DNA from: Mesostigma viride
Taxonomy: Eukaryota > Streptophyta > Mesostigmatophyceae > Mesostigmatales > Mesostigmataceae
Direction of reading: 5' to 3'
DNA length: 64,000 bases
Assembly: GCA_009746045.1 (NCBI GenBank)
Contig: RPFO01000934.1
Location: 124,001 to 188,000, forward strand
Within the stretch, counting starts at the first letter, position 1; each line of letters opens with the position of its first letter. The notes below the pieces were generated by a model that saw only the letters and a program-made list of their open reading frames with translations, was not told the DNA's origin and searched no databases. This document shows positions 36,960 to 49,440 of this stretch, piece after piece. The translations under genes and the position numbers were made by a program.

Positions 36960-37205
36960 GTCCTCACATGGCGTGCCCGGCCCAGGCCGCGCGCGGCCGG
37001 CCGGGCCGCCATCCGTGGACTTTCCGTGATAGGCTAGGCATGGACATGTGCTACCCTATAGTCGGGATAGGCTCACCCGGCCCGGGCAGGCTGCCCGGGC
37101 AGGCTGCCTCCTGGTTTGTCTGTATAGTATGGAGGCAGATGGCTCGCAAGGATAGGTGGCAAGTAGTGATGAAGGAGACCACCGACCCCACGTCACTGGG
37201 GATAT
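36960..37205 (+). pseudogene. LINE-A C-terminus
   Basis: GRHPWTFRDRLGMDMC and RQMARKDRWQVVMKETT repeat the block seen at 6400-6575. It is separated from 36790 by about 170 bp of unrelated sequence and from its 3' UTR (38540 onward) by the C-rich insert. Confidence 0.65.
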
Positions 37206-38535
37206 GATGTGGCAGCAAGGGTGGGGGGGAGGGGGGCGGAGGGCCCCCCACCCGCCATCCCCCCCGCCGCCGCCGCCCAGGAAGACCACCCAGCCCCCCC
37301 GTCGCCGACACGGATGCTGCCACCCTCCCACCCCCCGACTCCTCCCCACCGCACCGGCCACCACCTCGATCTCTCCCCGCCACAGCCCACTACCTCCGCC
37401 CCCCCCCCTCCTCTCCCCCCCGGCCCCCCACCGTTGCCACCATAGCCCCCCCATCATGTCCGGCCCTCGCTGCCGGCCCCGGCCCCCCAAACCGCCCCCC
37501 GCCGCCGCCGAAGAAGCCCCCCCCCCCCCCCGGCCCCCACGCTGCCGACAAGGATGCCGACACCCTCCCACCCCCCTGGCTCCTATACCCACCGCCACCG
37601 CCACCGCCACCACCCCTCCCACTGCCCCAGCCCACCACCACCTCCGCTCACCACCCCTCCTCTCCCTCCCCCCCACCATGACCACAGCTATACTATGCCC
37701 CCCTCCCCATCCTGTGTACCGCCACCACCCTATGTACCACCGCCTCCTCCCCCTACTCACCCCGCCCCCCCGCCTTCCTCCCCACCCCGCCCACTGCCCC
37801 CTCCTCACCCAGCCTCCGCCACCGTCATTCCACCCCATTGGGCGCCACAACCTGCCACCACCACCTCCCCACCCCCAGCATCCCCGGCACCATCCCCCCC
37901 CAGCGATGCGTCACGGAAGACCGGCTCCTGCGGATGACCATTTCGGCGCAGTCAACTAGAGCAGTGATAGGTGGTTCTAGATGACTAGATCATGCGGCAA
38001 TCTGGCGTGAGGCCCCGGCCGGCCAGTCTGGCCACTGGGGAAGTAATCCCTCCAGGCTACCCCTTGGACCAAGCCTTAATCCCCAAGGCCCACCCCATTG
38101 GGTAACCCCGCAGCAAGGTTTTCCCCCTGCTGGGCCCTATCATGGCAGGTTGTCCCTTCTGGCGCTCAGCCCGCATGTAGTAGATAGGTCGGCATACCGT
38201 ACCTGTTGACACGGCGAGCTCCCAGCGACCAGCAATTGGAGAATCCAGCACTTCACCGGCCCCTTGGGGGCAATCAATCCTGTTGTACTGCATGTCTGCA
38301 GCTGCTCTGATGTTTCAACTCATTAGTACTTGGCTCGGAAGTAGCTAGGCCCGGCAATCGGTGGGCGTTAGCCGCGTAGCTAGGCCTAGTCTATGTAGGG
38401 GTCAAGTACTGATCTCACCGCTCTCACCTTGTTTGCCACCCCAAAGGGCAGGACCAGCCGTTGGATCCACTTTATTAATAACCCTGTCGGTTCACCGGCG
38501 CGGGAATACACTCAACTCAACTCAACTCAACGTCA
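37205..38535. other. C-rich insert inside the LINE-A 3' end
   Basis: From 37210 to about 37940 the plus strand is dominated by CCC/CCA, giving Pro/His-rich or Gly/Trp-rich frames that I consider composition artefacts. An internal two-copy duplication is visible (GACACGGATGCTGCCACCCT at about 37307; GACAAGGATGCCGACACCCT at about 37547). From 37940 to 38535 no gene is seen. The two flanks match contiguous sequence at about 6575, so the block is inserted. Confidence 0.5.
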
Positions 38536-38539
38536 TGCA

Positions 38540-39072
38540 GTGGGGGCTCCGCCGGACAATGATGTGACCCGGTAATTGGCATTGATATAGCGATAATCGG
38601 GCCGTGGTGCCCACAACCCTGTACATAACTATAGGACCGAACTGGATAGCTAGCATAATCCATTCCATCCACTCGACTTAACTAAGGACTTATGCTCACC
38701 CACAGCACAGCTTAGTAGTAGAGGACATGGGGGGGCTAGGCCTCTCCGTGATTTGGAAGACCCGTGATCTGAGATGATGGACAAGGCCAAGTGGGCCCAG
38801 GTCATAGAGGACAACGAGCCCCCCCCGTGGGGAAGCGCCCGCGTGTGCAAACCCGCTGGAGGCACGCCCGACAGCTCCCCTAGGGTAGCGTTGATGTTGA
38901 TGGCTTTAGATAGATGTTGTAGGTAGTTGATCGATGTAGATAGATTAGACCGGTAGCTAGGACTGTGCGCACCCATCCATCCATCCATGCATCGGGGTTA
39001 ATGCTCCGTGACTCGATCCCCAACGGGAGCACGAGTCTAATTAATTAATTAATTAATTAATTAATTAATTAT
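38540..39072 (+). mobile_element. LINE-A 3' UTR and (TTAA)n tail
   Basis: GGGCCGTGGTGCCCACAACC, CATCCATTCCATCC and CTTATGCTCAC match 6620-6725. CTCCGTGACTCGATCCCCAA and a run of TTAA units close it at 39072. The sequence after it (39090-39250) is the reverse complement of 6805-6950. Confidence 0.6.
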
Positions 39073-39254
39073 GCTCACGTAATTAACGCTGCGGAAGAGG
39101 CGCTTTGCTGTCAGAGTAGAATAGGTAGGGTTTTCTAGATTAGATTAGCTTAGAGTTAGATTATTATTATTCGGTTTCGGCGGCTTTGTCCCCCCCCATC
39201 CATCCACGGGAATATGTGCTACATGATCTCCCAACGGAGTCATGTTATAATTTA

Positions 39255-40630
39255 AGTCCGCTGACCCATGCATTTTGGGCATTTTCATACCCCTAAAAAT
39301 GAAAAAAATCATAACTCACAGGCCACATCTCCAAATACCCTCAACCAAGATGCCAAACATATCTACGCTTCAAGGGCTTTCAGAATATGCAATAATACCA
39401 TGGCTTTATCAAAGCATTTGGATGACAGCGACAGCCAAAGTTGGCCAAAAGACGATATTTTTTCCCCAAGAAAAAGTGTACCTACCCCTAACTTCCCAAG
39501 GAGGGAAGGGAACCTCAAAACCAACATTGGACAACTTAGTTGGATAGTCCAATGGTGGTTTCCTTGGGTCAGACCACCCGGATAACCCATTAGACCAACA
39601 AAACGTGGTCGTATATGTACACGTGTGGGTTAGGCGCGCGTAAACAGCCATCCATGACATGCAATACAAGAATGCATTATAGCAAGCTATAAAAGACTGC
39701 CAAAGGTGCTGGAATACAAACATGCTGCATACTACCTGCACTAACGGGAATGATGTGCTCCAAAGAAATGCCATAAACTGGGCACTTTCAGGGCTAATAC
39801 CATTCTCTACAGCAGACATGGAAGCTTGCTAAACAGTGCACTAACAAGATCGTCAAATATAATGCATGGAAGACATATTCCGCTGCAAACAACACGCAAA
39901 CACGTTGTCGTACATTGCTCGTTCATGTCCTGCACGGACTCCGCTGGCCGGGACCCTCATATCTCACACATACCGTTGCTCTACAGGCTAAGGCCGCCAT
40001 AGCCTCATCCTGCATGCATCCTCCATGATTACCAGATTGATGTTTCGTTCAAAGATGACCTATAAACGCGTCCACATTCCCAGCTAACGCTGCAGCGGAC
40101 ATCCCGTACCAAAACCTGGATGCTTGGGCTGGCGAAGACTGCCCGGCCATAAGGAGAAAATCGACATATGATAAGCGATGACTCATCTGGCTCTGACGAC
40201 CAAGAAAGCACTATTTTCCTACCTTTATTTTCCCAATCCTATAAATCTGGCCATGCCTAACCTACGCAAATCACGCATCGACATTCTGAGCAACATTCTG
40301 AACCATTTCTGGCCGCGAGACGCAAAATTTCCATGATAACGGCACGTTGGCAGCCATATCTCGTTACGCGCGCGCGAGCGAAAATTTCCCGCCAAAGTCA
40401 CGTGATCCTGTCTCAAGGCACGTTGTAATTACCAGGCTATGGCGAATATATACCTATGCATCACCTTCGTCCCTAAGTGTTCCCGGACCCACCGGACAAC
40501 TTGCATCCGTCACGGGTGGCGCGGCGCTTGCGGCGCGGCGCGAATTACGACCGTTGGTCAAACTACCCAAAATTTCGGGTGGTTTACGGACTAAGGGTTA
40601 ATTTAATTTTTTTATTAACGCTGTTAATTA
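39255..40630. other. No recognised gene
   Basis: Open frames of about 100 codons exist on both strands but lack recognisable motifs. GC-rich palindromic sequence (CGCGCGCGAGCG; GCGCGGCGCTTGCGGCGCGG) occurs at about 40366 and 40522. Confidence 0.4.
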
Positions 40631-40639
40631 ATTAATTAC

Positions 40640-40770
40640 CAACCCTTCTGGGTTTGTCCAGTCGGGGCCGGCAGGCCACGTCAGGCTATGCCGCCCTGGC
40701 TGGCCAAGCCGCTCAGTCCAACAAAAGCTATCTAGCTATTCTACTATACGCTGCCTGATCTCATCAGAAA
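40640..40770 (-). pseudogene. Short LINE-A fragment
   Basis: TATGCCGCCCTGGCTGGCCA plus AGCCGCT and CTATACGCTGCCT...ATCTCATC match 7375-7500. Confidence 0.55.
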
Positions 40771-40794
40771 ATTAAATTAAACTAAATTAAATTG

Positions 40795-40980
40795 AAACAT
40801 GTATATCTCCCTTGGGAGTACATGTACATAGCACATATCCCTGAGAAGGGGGCATATGGCATACAATGGCATTCTGTGCTACTTCCTGCATTGAAGCTAG
40901 GGTAGGGTACCTGCTCTGGGTGTACAAAGTGCACCTGCACCACAGTCTATGTATTCCAGCGGCTGAGGTGTGGACATAGG
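40795..40980. repeat. Dispersed repeat shared with 17565-17720
   Basis: See that copy for the shared landmarks. This one begins within an AATTAAA-rich stretch. Confidence 0.6.
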
Positions 40981-41229
40981 GTGTAAGATCATCATCATGG
41001 CTAAACAATGGCTAGGGCATGGCGTCTCAGCAGAGTGGCGTCTCAGCAGAGAGTAGCTCTCTGCATAGGCAAAGCTTGGCTACTGAAATTCTTGATGCAT
41101 CACAAAAAATCATAATATTTCTTCGATCACGCAATCTGTGGGGATCGTCCCGTCATAGGCGCACATCATGCGCATAGGCATGGGCCACGTCGTGCTAAGC
41201 CAAGCCTGACTAGTGTACATCAATATACT

Positions 41230-41336
41230 GCTATATATTCCCAAGGCGCTGGTTTTGCTGGGGTGGTGAGGGGGCGCCTGCCAGGGCTTGTGGTTGACGT
41301 GGATGACCGCGCCCCCCTCCAGTATACTGGCTTGGC
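41230..41336 (-). pseudogene. L1-like LINE ORF1 C-terminal domain, part 2
   Basis: The reverse strand reads KPVYWRGAVIHVNHKPWQAP, homologous to KVYWRGGDLMINHKMLWSPP at 58.95-59.1 kb. The preceding part of the same domain is at 51509-51700 on the other side of a 10.16-kb insertion. Confidence 0.7.
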
Positions 41337-41718
41337 CAGTGATGATTCATACGCGATACGCGTCGTACGCGGCCCCAGGTGTATAATGTATAATACGCGG
41401 TGTATAATGTATTATACGCTGATCGTACGCTAACCGTTGAAAACCCCTTTTTTGGCATGATTTTGAGGGGGTTTCAACATTCTGAGCAACCAAGCATAGT
41501 CTGCTGGTGTTTTTCCATACCTTTTGCCTATACATGACATATATAGCGTGACCTTTGGCATTGCCACCACTACCTAAATACAAGCTTAGTTTCTAACGGT
41601 CTAACTTGATAGTTTCTCTTCAAAATCGAGACAACATGCAACTAAGTATCAATACCAGTATCAATGCACAACTCACTGGAAAGGATAATAAATTTGTAGA
41701 ACTCAAGATATGCATGCA

Positions 41719-42213
41719 CTATACATTGCCCCGAGGTGTCGATGACATTGAAGGGCGTCGATGGCATTGAAAGGCGCAAATGAATGCCTCGCACAGCTCC
41801 TCGTCCAGCTGCTCTTTGCTGAGCCCATAAGGTGCGGGCAAATTACCGTCGGTGGATTGGCCCTTTGATGATCCGCTTGGCCCAGCCGCCCCAGCAGCGC
41901 GCCCCGAGGTGTTGCTGGCATGAGGGGACACCCAGTTAGAGGCGTCGGTTTCTACAACGTCTGCAAGCCTGTCTTTAAGTGCCGCCCGCACATCAGCCTG
42001 CTTCTTGGCGTCACTAGTCGCCTTCCTCTTCCTGGTATTGCTTTCCTTCTCCGCCTGCTCGACCAGCAGCCTGTAACGGAGTACTCCATCATCCATGTAG
42101 TAGTTATTTGTCTGCTGCCGATTCTTGAGGATGCGCTCTTTGCTAATGTATGTCCAGACAGTTTCGGATGTGGCCTCTTCTTCATCGGGCCGCACATCAT
42201 CATCGTGTTCCAT
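41719..42213 (-). CDS. Hypothetical charged protein inside the large hAT, 164 codons
   Basis: It begins MEHDDDVRPDEEEATSETVW and continues with a helical, charge-rich middle (ERILKNRQQTNNYYMDDGVL; KKQADVRAALKDRLADVV) and an end with SKEQLDEELCEAFICAF. The amphipathic pattern suggests real protein-coding ancestry. It could be a transposon accessory protein or an exon of its transposase; no hAT dimerisation motif is seen. Confidence 0.4.
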   Translation of the reverse strand: MEHDDDVRPDEEEATSETVWTYISKERILKNRQQTNNYYMDDGVLRYRLLVEQAEKESNTRKRKATSDAKKQADVRAALKDRLADVVETDASNWVSPHASNTSGRAAGAAGPSGSSKGQSTDGNLPAPYGLSKEQLDEELCEAFICAFQCHRRPSMSSTPRGNV

Positions 42214-42423
42214 TGACTCACGTGTCAGCCATGCCTGGATGTCGATATGCTACGATCTAGGTGCCAGACGACCACGACGTTGCTGGCACACCTTATCACC
42301 TTCTTGATCCAGATAAATAGGTGTACGTTTATTCCAAATATACTGTTGCTTAATGCTTATCACCTTCTTGATGATGAATCTTCAGCCTTCCCGCCTTCAC
42401 CTTCCCGCCTTCACAAGTCACAA

Positions 42424-42790
42424 CACTATACTATAAATTTACGGCCCGTACACGTATACGGAAATTTTTACGGGCCGTAAATTTTGCGTTCGTACGCATA
42501 TACTTACCACTCGTATACTGGCCGTAAAATTTACTACCGTATACTTTTTCTCGTATACGGCAGTAAAGTTTACGGTAGTAAATTTTACGGCCAGTATACG
42601 AGAAAAAATTTACGGTAGTAAATTTTACGGCCAGTATACGAGAAAAAATTTACGGTAGTAAATTTTACGGCCAGTATACTAGAAAAAGTATACGGTAGTA
42701 AATTTTACAGCAAGTATACTAGAAAAAGTATACGGTAGTAAAAGTTTACGGCCAGTATACTGGACAAGTATACGGGCCGTAACCTTGTGA
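42424..42790. repeat. Palindromic GTATACGG/TTTACGGCC array, left
   Basis: Alternating direct and inverted copies of GTATACGGTAGTAAATTTTA and its complement. Four nearly identical units of about 54 bp lie at 42560-42770. It can form strong cruciforms. Confidence 0.9.
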
Positions 42791-43052
42791 TTTGTCCAAC
42801 CTAGTGTATTGTGATTTGCGTTGTCATTTGACTTCATGGAAACATCATGTGGCAATAATTCAAATTAATTAATCAATTATCAATCATTCAAATTAATGAA
42901 GAAACACATTATACTACTAAGAAACACACTAGTTGAATTAACCCTTATCAATCATTCAAATTTCCCAGAGCATCAGCTCCACGACGTACGCGAAAATATG
43001 CCGAGCTATGGCTGCCGAGAATGCTCATAACTTTCGACTCAGGCCATGAAAT

Positions 43053-43406
43053 TTAGTCGGGTTTGTTGCATTCGACTCGTCTTCTGATGACAAACACGCT
43101 GGTATAATTTCCGGCAGCTATCGTCCCCGATTTCGTACGTTCTCGACCTCGGCATGCCCAGCAGATATCGCTATTTTCGACTCGATATGGCGGCATTCCC
43201 TTCGTGAATAGCACGCCTGCGCCCCCCGCCCCAGCATTCGACATCTTCCCCGTAGCTATGGAGGCCCCAACAACACCTGCCGCCCCAGAAACCCGGTCGC
43301 TGGACGACGTTCTTGCCGCAGCCAGCCCTTTCGTCGGCATCGCTCCCGCCGCTCCCAAGTAGCCAAAGGAACTTAGGTAATGCAACGAGGGAGGGAAGCT
43401 AAGCAA
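43053..43406 (-). other. Open frame next to the satellite, unidentified
   Basis: The minus-strand frame reads MPTKGLAAARTSSSDRVSGA, then ENSDICWACRGRERTKSG and a basic end. It runs into the first satellite unit. It may be a captured gene piece; support is weak. Confidence 0.25.
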
Positions 43407-46400
43407 GGGAGGGGAGGAAAGCTACTAAGGGAGAGGGAGGAAAGCTACGGGCATTAAGCTATGGGATATGAAAGGGGAGGGGAAGGAAGCTAAAGGAACT
43501 TAGGTAATGCAAGGAAGGAGGGAAGCTAAGAAAGTGAGGGGAGGAAAGCTACTAAGGGAGAGGGAGGAAAGGGAAGGGCATTAAGCTATGGGATATGGGA
43601 GGGGAGGGGAAGGAAGCTAAAGGAACTTAGGTAATGCAAGGAAGGAGGGAAGCTAAGAAAGGGAAGGGGAGGAAAGTTACTAAGGGAGAGGGAGGAAAGG
43701 GGAGGGAAGCTAAGATGGGAGGGGAGGGGAAGGAAGCTAAAGGAACTTCGGTAATGCAAGGAAGCCCCCAAGCTAAGAAAGGGAAGGGGAGGAAAGCTAC
43801 TTAGAAGGGAGAGGGAGGAAAGGGGAGGGAAGCTAAGGGATGGGAGGGGAGAGGAAGGAAGCTAAAGGAACTTAGGTAATGCAAGGAAGGAGGGAAACTA
43901 AGAAAGGGAAGGGGAGGAAAGCTACTAAGGGAGAGGGAGGAAAGGGAAGGGCATTAAGCTATGGGATATGGGAGGGAAGGGGAAGGAAGCTAAAGGAACT
44001 TAGGTAATGCAAGGAAGGAGGGAAGCTAAGAAAGGGAAGGGGAGGAAAGTTACTAAGGGAGAGGGAGGAAAGGGGAGGGAAGCTAAGATGGGAGGGGAGG
44101 GGAAGGAAGCTAAAGGAACTTCGGTAATGCAAGGAAGCCCCCAAGCTAAGAAAGGGAAGGGGAGGAAAGCTACTTAGAAGGGAGAGGGAGGAAAGGGGAG
44201 GGAAGCTAAGGGATGGGAGGGGAGAGGAAGGAAGCTAAAGGAACTTAGGTAATGCAAGGAAGGAGGGAAACTAAGAAAGGGAAGGGGAGGAAAGCTACTA
44301 AGGGAGAGGGACGAAAGGGAAGGGCATTAAGCTATGGGATATGGGAGGGGAGGGGAAGGAAGCTAAAGGAACTTAGGTAATGCAAGGAAGGAGGGAAGCT
44401 AAGAAAGGGAAGGGGAGGAAAGTTACTAAGGGAGAGGGAGGAAAGGGGAGGGAAGCTAAGATGGGAGGGGAGGGGAAGGAAGCTAAAGGAACTTCGGTAA
44501 TGCAAGGAAGCCCCCAAGCTAAGAAAGGGAAGGGGAGGAAAGCTACTTAGAAGGGAGAGGGAGGAAAGGGGAGGGAAGCTAAGGGATGGGAGGGGAGAGG
44601 AAGGAAGCTAAAGGAACTTAGGTAATGCAAGGAAGGAGGGAAACTAAGAAAGGGAAGGGGAGGAAAGCTACTAAGGGAGAGGGACGAAAGGGGAGGGAAG
44701 CTCAGGGATGGGAGGGGAGAGGAAGGAAGCTAAAGGAACTTAGGTAATGCAAGGAAGGAGGGAAACTAAGAAAGGGAAGGGGAGGAAAGCTACTAAGGGA
44801 GAGGGAGGAAAGGGAAGGGCATTAAGCTATGGGATATGGGAGGGAAGGGGAAGGAAGCTAAAGGAACTTCGGTAATGCAAGGAAGGAGGGAAGCTAAGAA
44901 AGGGAAGGGGAGGAAAGTTACTAAGGGAGAGGGAGGAAAGGGGAGGGAAGCTAAGATGGGAGGGGAGGGGAAGGAAGCTAAAGGAACTTCGGTAATGCAA
45001 GGAAGCCCCCAAGCTAAGAAAGGGAAGGGGAGGAAAGCTACTTAGAAGGGAGAGGGAGGAAAGGGGAGGGAAGCTAAGGGATGGGAGGGGAGAGGAAGGA
45101 AGCTAAAGGAACTTAGGTAATGCAAGGAAGGAGGGAAACTAAGAAAGGGAAGGGGAGGAAAGCTACTAAGGGAGAGGGACGAAAGGGAAGGGCATTAAGC
45201 TATGGGATATGGGAGGGGAGGGGAAGGAAGCTAAAGGAACTTAGGTAATGCAAGGAAGGAGGGAAGCTAAGAAAGGGAAGGGGAGGAAAGTTACTAAGGG
45301 AGAGGGAGGAAAGGGGAGGGAAGCTAAGATGGGAGGGGAGGGGAAGGAAGCTAAAGGAACTTCGGTAATGCAAGGAAGCCCCCAAGCTAAGAAAGGGAAG
45401 GGGAGGAAAGCTACTTAGAAGGGAGAGGGAGGAAAGGGGAGGGAAGCTAAGGGATGGGAGGGGAGAGGAAGGAAGCTAAAGGAACTTAGGTAATGCAAGG
45501 AAGGAGGGAAACTAAGAAAGGGAAGGGGAGGAAAGCTACTAAGGGAGAGGGACGAAAGGGGAGGGAAGCTCAGGGATGGGAGGGGAGGGGAAGGAAGCTA
45601 AAGGATCTTAGGTGCTGCAAGGAAGGAGGGAAGCTAAGAAAGGGAAGGGGAGGAAAGCTACTAAGGGAGAGGGACGAAAGGGGAGGGCATTAAGCTATGG
45701 GACATGGGAGGGGAGGGGAAGGAAGCTAAAGGAACTTAGGTAATGCAAGGAAGGAGGTAAGCTAACAAAGGGAAGGGGAGGAAAGCTACTTAGAAGGGAG
45801 AGGGACGAAAGGGGAGGGAAGCTCAGGGATGGGAGGGGAGAGGAAGGAAGCTAAAGGAACTTAGGTAATGCAACGAGGGAGGGAAGCTAAGCAAGGGAGG
45901 GGAGGAAAGCTACAAAGGGAGAGGGAGGAAAGGGAAGGGCATTAAGCTATGGGATATGGGAGGGGAGGGGAAGGAAGCTAAAGGAACTTAGGTAATGCAA
46001 GGAAGGAGGGAAGCTAAGAAAGGGAAGGGGAGGAAAGTTACTAAGGGAGAGGGAGGAAAGGGGAGGGAAGCTAAGATGGGAGGGGAGGGGAAGGAAGCTA
46101 AAGGAACTTCGGTAATGCAAGGAAGCCCCCAAGCTAAGAAAGGGAAGGGGAGGAAAGCTACTTAGAAGGGAGAGGGAGGAAAGGGGAGGGAAGCTAAGGG
46201 ATGGGAGGGGAGAGGAAGGAAGCTAAAGGAACTTAGGTAATGCAAGGAAGGAGGGAAACTAAGAAAGGGAAGGGGAGGAAAGCTACTAAGGGAGAGGGAC
46301 GAAAGGGGAGGGAAGCTCAGGGATGGGAGGGGAGAGGAAGGAAGCTAAAGGAACTTAGGTAATGCAAGGAAGGAGGGAAACTAAGAAAGGGAAGGGGAGG

Positions 46401-48412
46401 AAAGCTACTAAGGGAGAGGGAGGAAAGGGAAGGGCATTAAGCTATGGGATATGGGAGGGAAGGGGAAGGAAGCTAAAGGAACTTCGGTAATGCAAGGAAG
46501 GAGGGAAGCTAAGAAAGGGAAGGGGAGGAAAGTTACTAAGGGAGAGGGAGGAAAGGGGAGGGAAGCTAAGATGGGAGGGGAGGGGAAGGAAGCTAAAGGA
46601 ACTTCGGTAATGCAAGGAAGCCCCCAAGCTAAGAAAGGGAAGGGGAGGAAAGCTACTTAGAAGGGAGAGGGAGGAAAGGGGAGGGAAGCTAAGGGATGGG
46701 AGGGGAGAGGAAGGAAGCTAAAGGAACTTAGGTAATGCAAGGAAGGAGGGAAACTAAGAAAGGGAAGGGGAGGAAAGCTACTAAGGGAGAGGGACGAAAG
46801 GGAAGGGCATTAAGCTATGGGATATGGGAGGGGAGGGGAAGGAAGCTAAAGGAACTTAGGTAATGCAAGGAAGGAGGGAAGCTAAGAAAGGGAAGGGGAG
46901 GAAAGTTACTAAGGGAGAGGGAGGAAAGGGGAGGGAAGCTAAGATGGGAGGGGAGGGGAAGGAAGCTAAAGGAACTTCGGTAATGCAAGGAAGCCCCCAA
47001 GCTAAGAAAGGGAAGGGGAGGAAAGCTACTTAGAAGGGAGAGGGAGGAAAGGGGAGGGAAGCTAAGGGATGGGAGGGGAGAGGAAGGAAGCTAAAGGAAC
47101 TTAGGTAATGCAAGGAAGGAGGGAAACTAAGAAAGGGAAGGGGAGGAAAGCTACTAAGGGAGAGGGACGAAAGGGGAGGGAAGCTCAGGGATGGGAGGGG
47201 AGGGGAAGGAAGCTAAAGGATCTTAGGTGCTGCAAGGAAGGAGGGAAGCTAAGAAAGGGAAGGGGAGGAAAGCTACTAAGGGAGAGGGACGAAAGGGGAG
47301 GGCATTAAGCTATGGGACATGGGAGGGGAGGGGAAGGAAGCTAAAGGAACTTAGGTAATGCAAGGAAGGAGGTAAGCTAACAAAGGGAAGGGGAGGAAAG
47401 CTACTTAGAAGGGAGAGGGACGAAAGGGGAGGGAAGCTCAGGGATGGGAGGGGAGAGGAAGGAAGCTAAAGGAACTTAGGTAATGCAACGAGGGAGGGAA
47501 GCTAAGCAAGGGAGGGGAGGAAAGCTACAAAGGGAGAGGGAGGAAAGGGAAGGGCATTAAGCTATGGGATATGGGAGGGGAGGGGAAGGAAGCTAAAGGA
47601 ACTTAGGTAATGCAAGGAAGGAGGGAAGCTAAGAAAGGGAAGGGGAGGAAAGTTACTAAGGGAGAGGGAGGAAAGGGGAGGGAAGCTAAGATGGGAGGGG
47701 AGGGGAAGGAAGCTAAAGGAACTTCGGTAATGCAAGGAAGCCCCCAAGCTAAGAAAGGGAAGGGGAGGAAAGCTACTTAGAAGGGAGAGGGAGGAAAGGG
47801 GAGGGAAGCTAAGGGATGGGAGGGGAGAGGAAGGAAGCTAAAGGAACTTAGGTAATGCAAGGAAGGAGGGAAACTAAGAAAGGGAAGGGGAGGAAAGCTA
47901 CTAAGGGAGAGGGACGAAAGGGGAGGGAAGCTCAGGGATGGGAGGGGAGGGGAAGGAAGCTAAAGGATCTTAGGTGCTGCAAGGAAGGAGGGAAGCTAAG
48001 AAAGGGAAGGGGAGGAAAGCTACTAAGGGAGAGGGACGAAAGGGGAGGGCATTAAGCTATGGGACATGGGAGGGGAGGGGAAGGAAGCTAAAGGAACTTA
48101 GGTAATGCAAGGAAGGAGGTAAGCTAACAAAGGGAAGGGGAGGAAAGCTACTTAGAAGGGAGAGGGACGAAAGGGGAGGGAAGCTCAGGGATGGGAGGGG
48201 AGAGGAAGGAAGCTAAAGGAACTTAGGTAATGCAACGAGGGAGGGAAGCTAAGCAAGGGAGGGGAGGAAAGCTACAAAGGGAGAGGGAGGAAAGGGAAGG
48301 GCATTAAGCTATGGGATATGGGAGGGGAGGGGAAGGAAGCCATAGGAACTTAAGTAATGCAAGGAAGGAGGGAAGCTAAGAAGGGAGGGGAGGGGAGGGA
48401 AGCTAGCGGCCC
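43380..48412. repeat. 124-bp G/A-rich satellite with a 1615-bp higher-order unit
   Basis: Monomer landmarks are AAGCTAAAGGAACTTAGGTA, ATGCAAGGAAGGAGGGAAGC, AAAGGGAAGGGGAGGAAAGC and GGAGAGGGAGGAAAGGGGAG. A marked variant (ATATGGGAGGG) recurs at spacings 373, 373, 495, 373, 747, 495, 373 and 747 bp: multiples of about 124. Sequence from about 44836 repeats at 46451 and from 45493 at 47108, both offset 1615 bp (13 monomers). A last 747-bp unit repeats at 47855. Confidence 0.95.
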
Positions 48413-49440
48413 ACATGCATCTCTCCCTCGACAAGGAACAAGCGCATGCACCCACCCACCCCACATGCACCCCTCCCTTTACAAGAAACAAGCATGTGGG
48501 CCCACCTACTGCAATGCATCCCTCCCTTGATAAAGAACACACACATGCACCCACCCACCGCGCATGCATCCCTCCCTTGACAAGGAAGAAGCATGTGCAC
48601 CCACCCCACCTGCGTCCCTCCCTTGACAAGGAACAATTTCATGCACCCACCCACCCACATGCATCTCTACCTTGACAAGGAACAAGAGCATGCACCTACC
48701 CACCGGGCATGCATCCCTCCCTTGACAAGGAACAAGCATGTGTACCCACCCACCCCACATGCATCCCTCCCTTTACAAGAAACAAGCACGTGAACCCACC
48801 TCATGCACAAGCATCCCTCCCTTGATAAGGAACAAGCACGTGCACCCACCCACCCCACATGCACCCCTCCCTTTACAAGAAACAAGCATGTGGGCCCACC
48901 TACTGCAATGCATCCCTCCCTTGATAAAGAACACACACATGCACCCACCCACCGTGCATGCATCCCTCCCTTGACAAGGAAGAAGCATGTGCACCCACCC
49001 ACCCCACCTGCGTCCCTCCCTTGACAAGGAACAAGCGCATGCAGCCACCCACCCCACATGCAGTCCTCCCTTTACAAGAAACAAGCACGTGCACCCACCT
49101 ACTGCACATGCACCCCTCCCTTGACAAGGAACAAGCGCGTGCACCCACCCACCCCACATGCATCCCTCGACAAGGAACAAGCGCGTGCACTCACCCACCC
49201 CACATGCATCCCTCCTTTGACAAGGAAAAAGCACGTGCAACCACCCACCCCACGTGCATCCCTCCCTTGACAAGGAACAAGCACGTGCACTCACCCACCC
49301 CACATGCATCCCTCCTTTGACAGGAAAAAGCACTTGCACTCACCCACCCCACATGCATCCCTCCCTTGACAGGGAAAAAGTGCGTTCACCCACCCACCCA
49401 CACGCATTCCTCTCTTGACAACGAACAAGCACGTGAACCT
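48412..49440. repeat. About 51-bp minisatellite (CATGCATCCCTCCCTTGACA units), roughly 20 copies
   Basis: Units read CACATGCATCCCTCCCTTGA, CAAGGAACAAGCACGTGCAC, CCACCCACCCC, with variants such as TTTACAAGAAAC and TGATAAAGAACAC. A block of about 220 bp (with GGGCCCACCTACTGCAATGC) is repeated about 394 bp later, a second-order duplication. Confidence 0.93.

Noticed and set aside
37056-37959. Pro-rich (plus) or Gly/Trp-rich (minus) proteins of about 265 residues
   Set aside because: C-rich low-complexity DNA open in many frames at once; inserted in a dead LINE.
43380-48412. Recurring 61-66-residue ORFs
   Set aside because: Copies of the same satellite monomers; identical frames recur at the repeat period.
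48403-49339. Cys/Gly-rich 70-190-residue proteins
   Set aside because: The 51-bp minisatellite read in several frames; no consistent start or domain.
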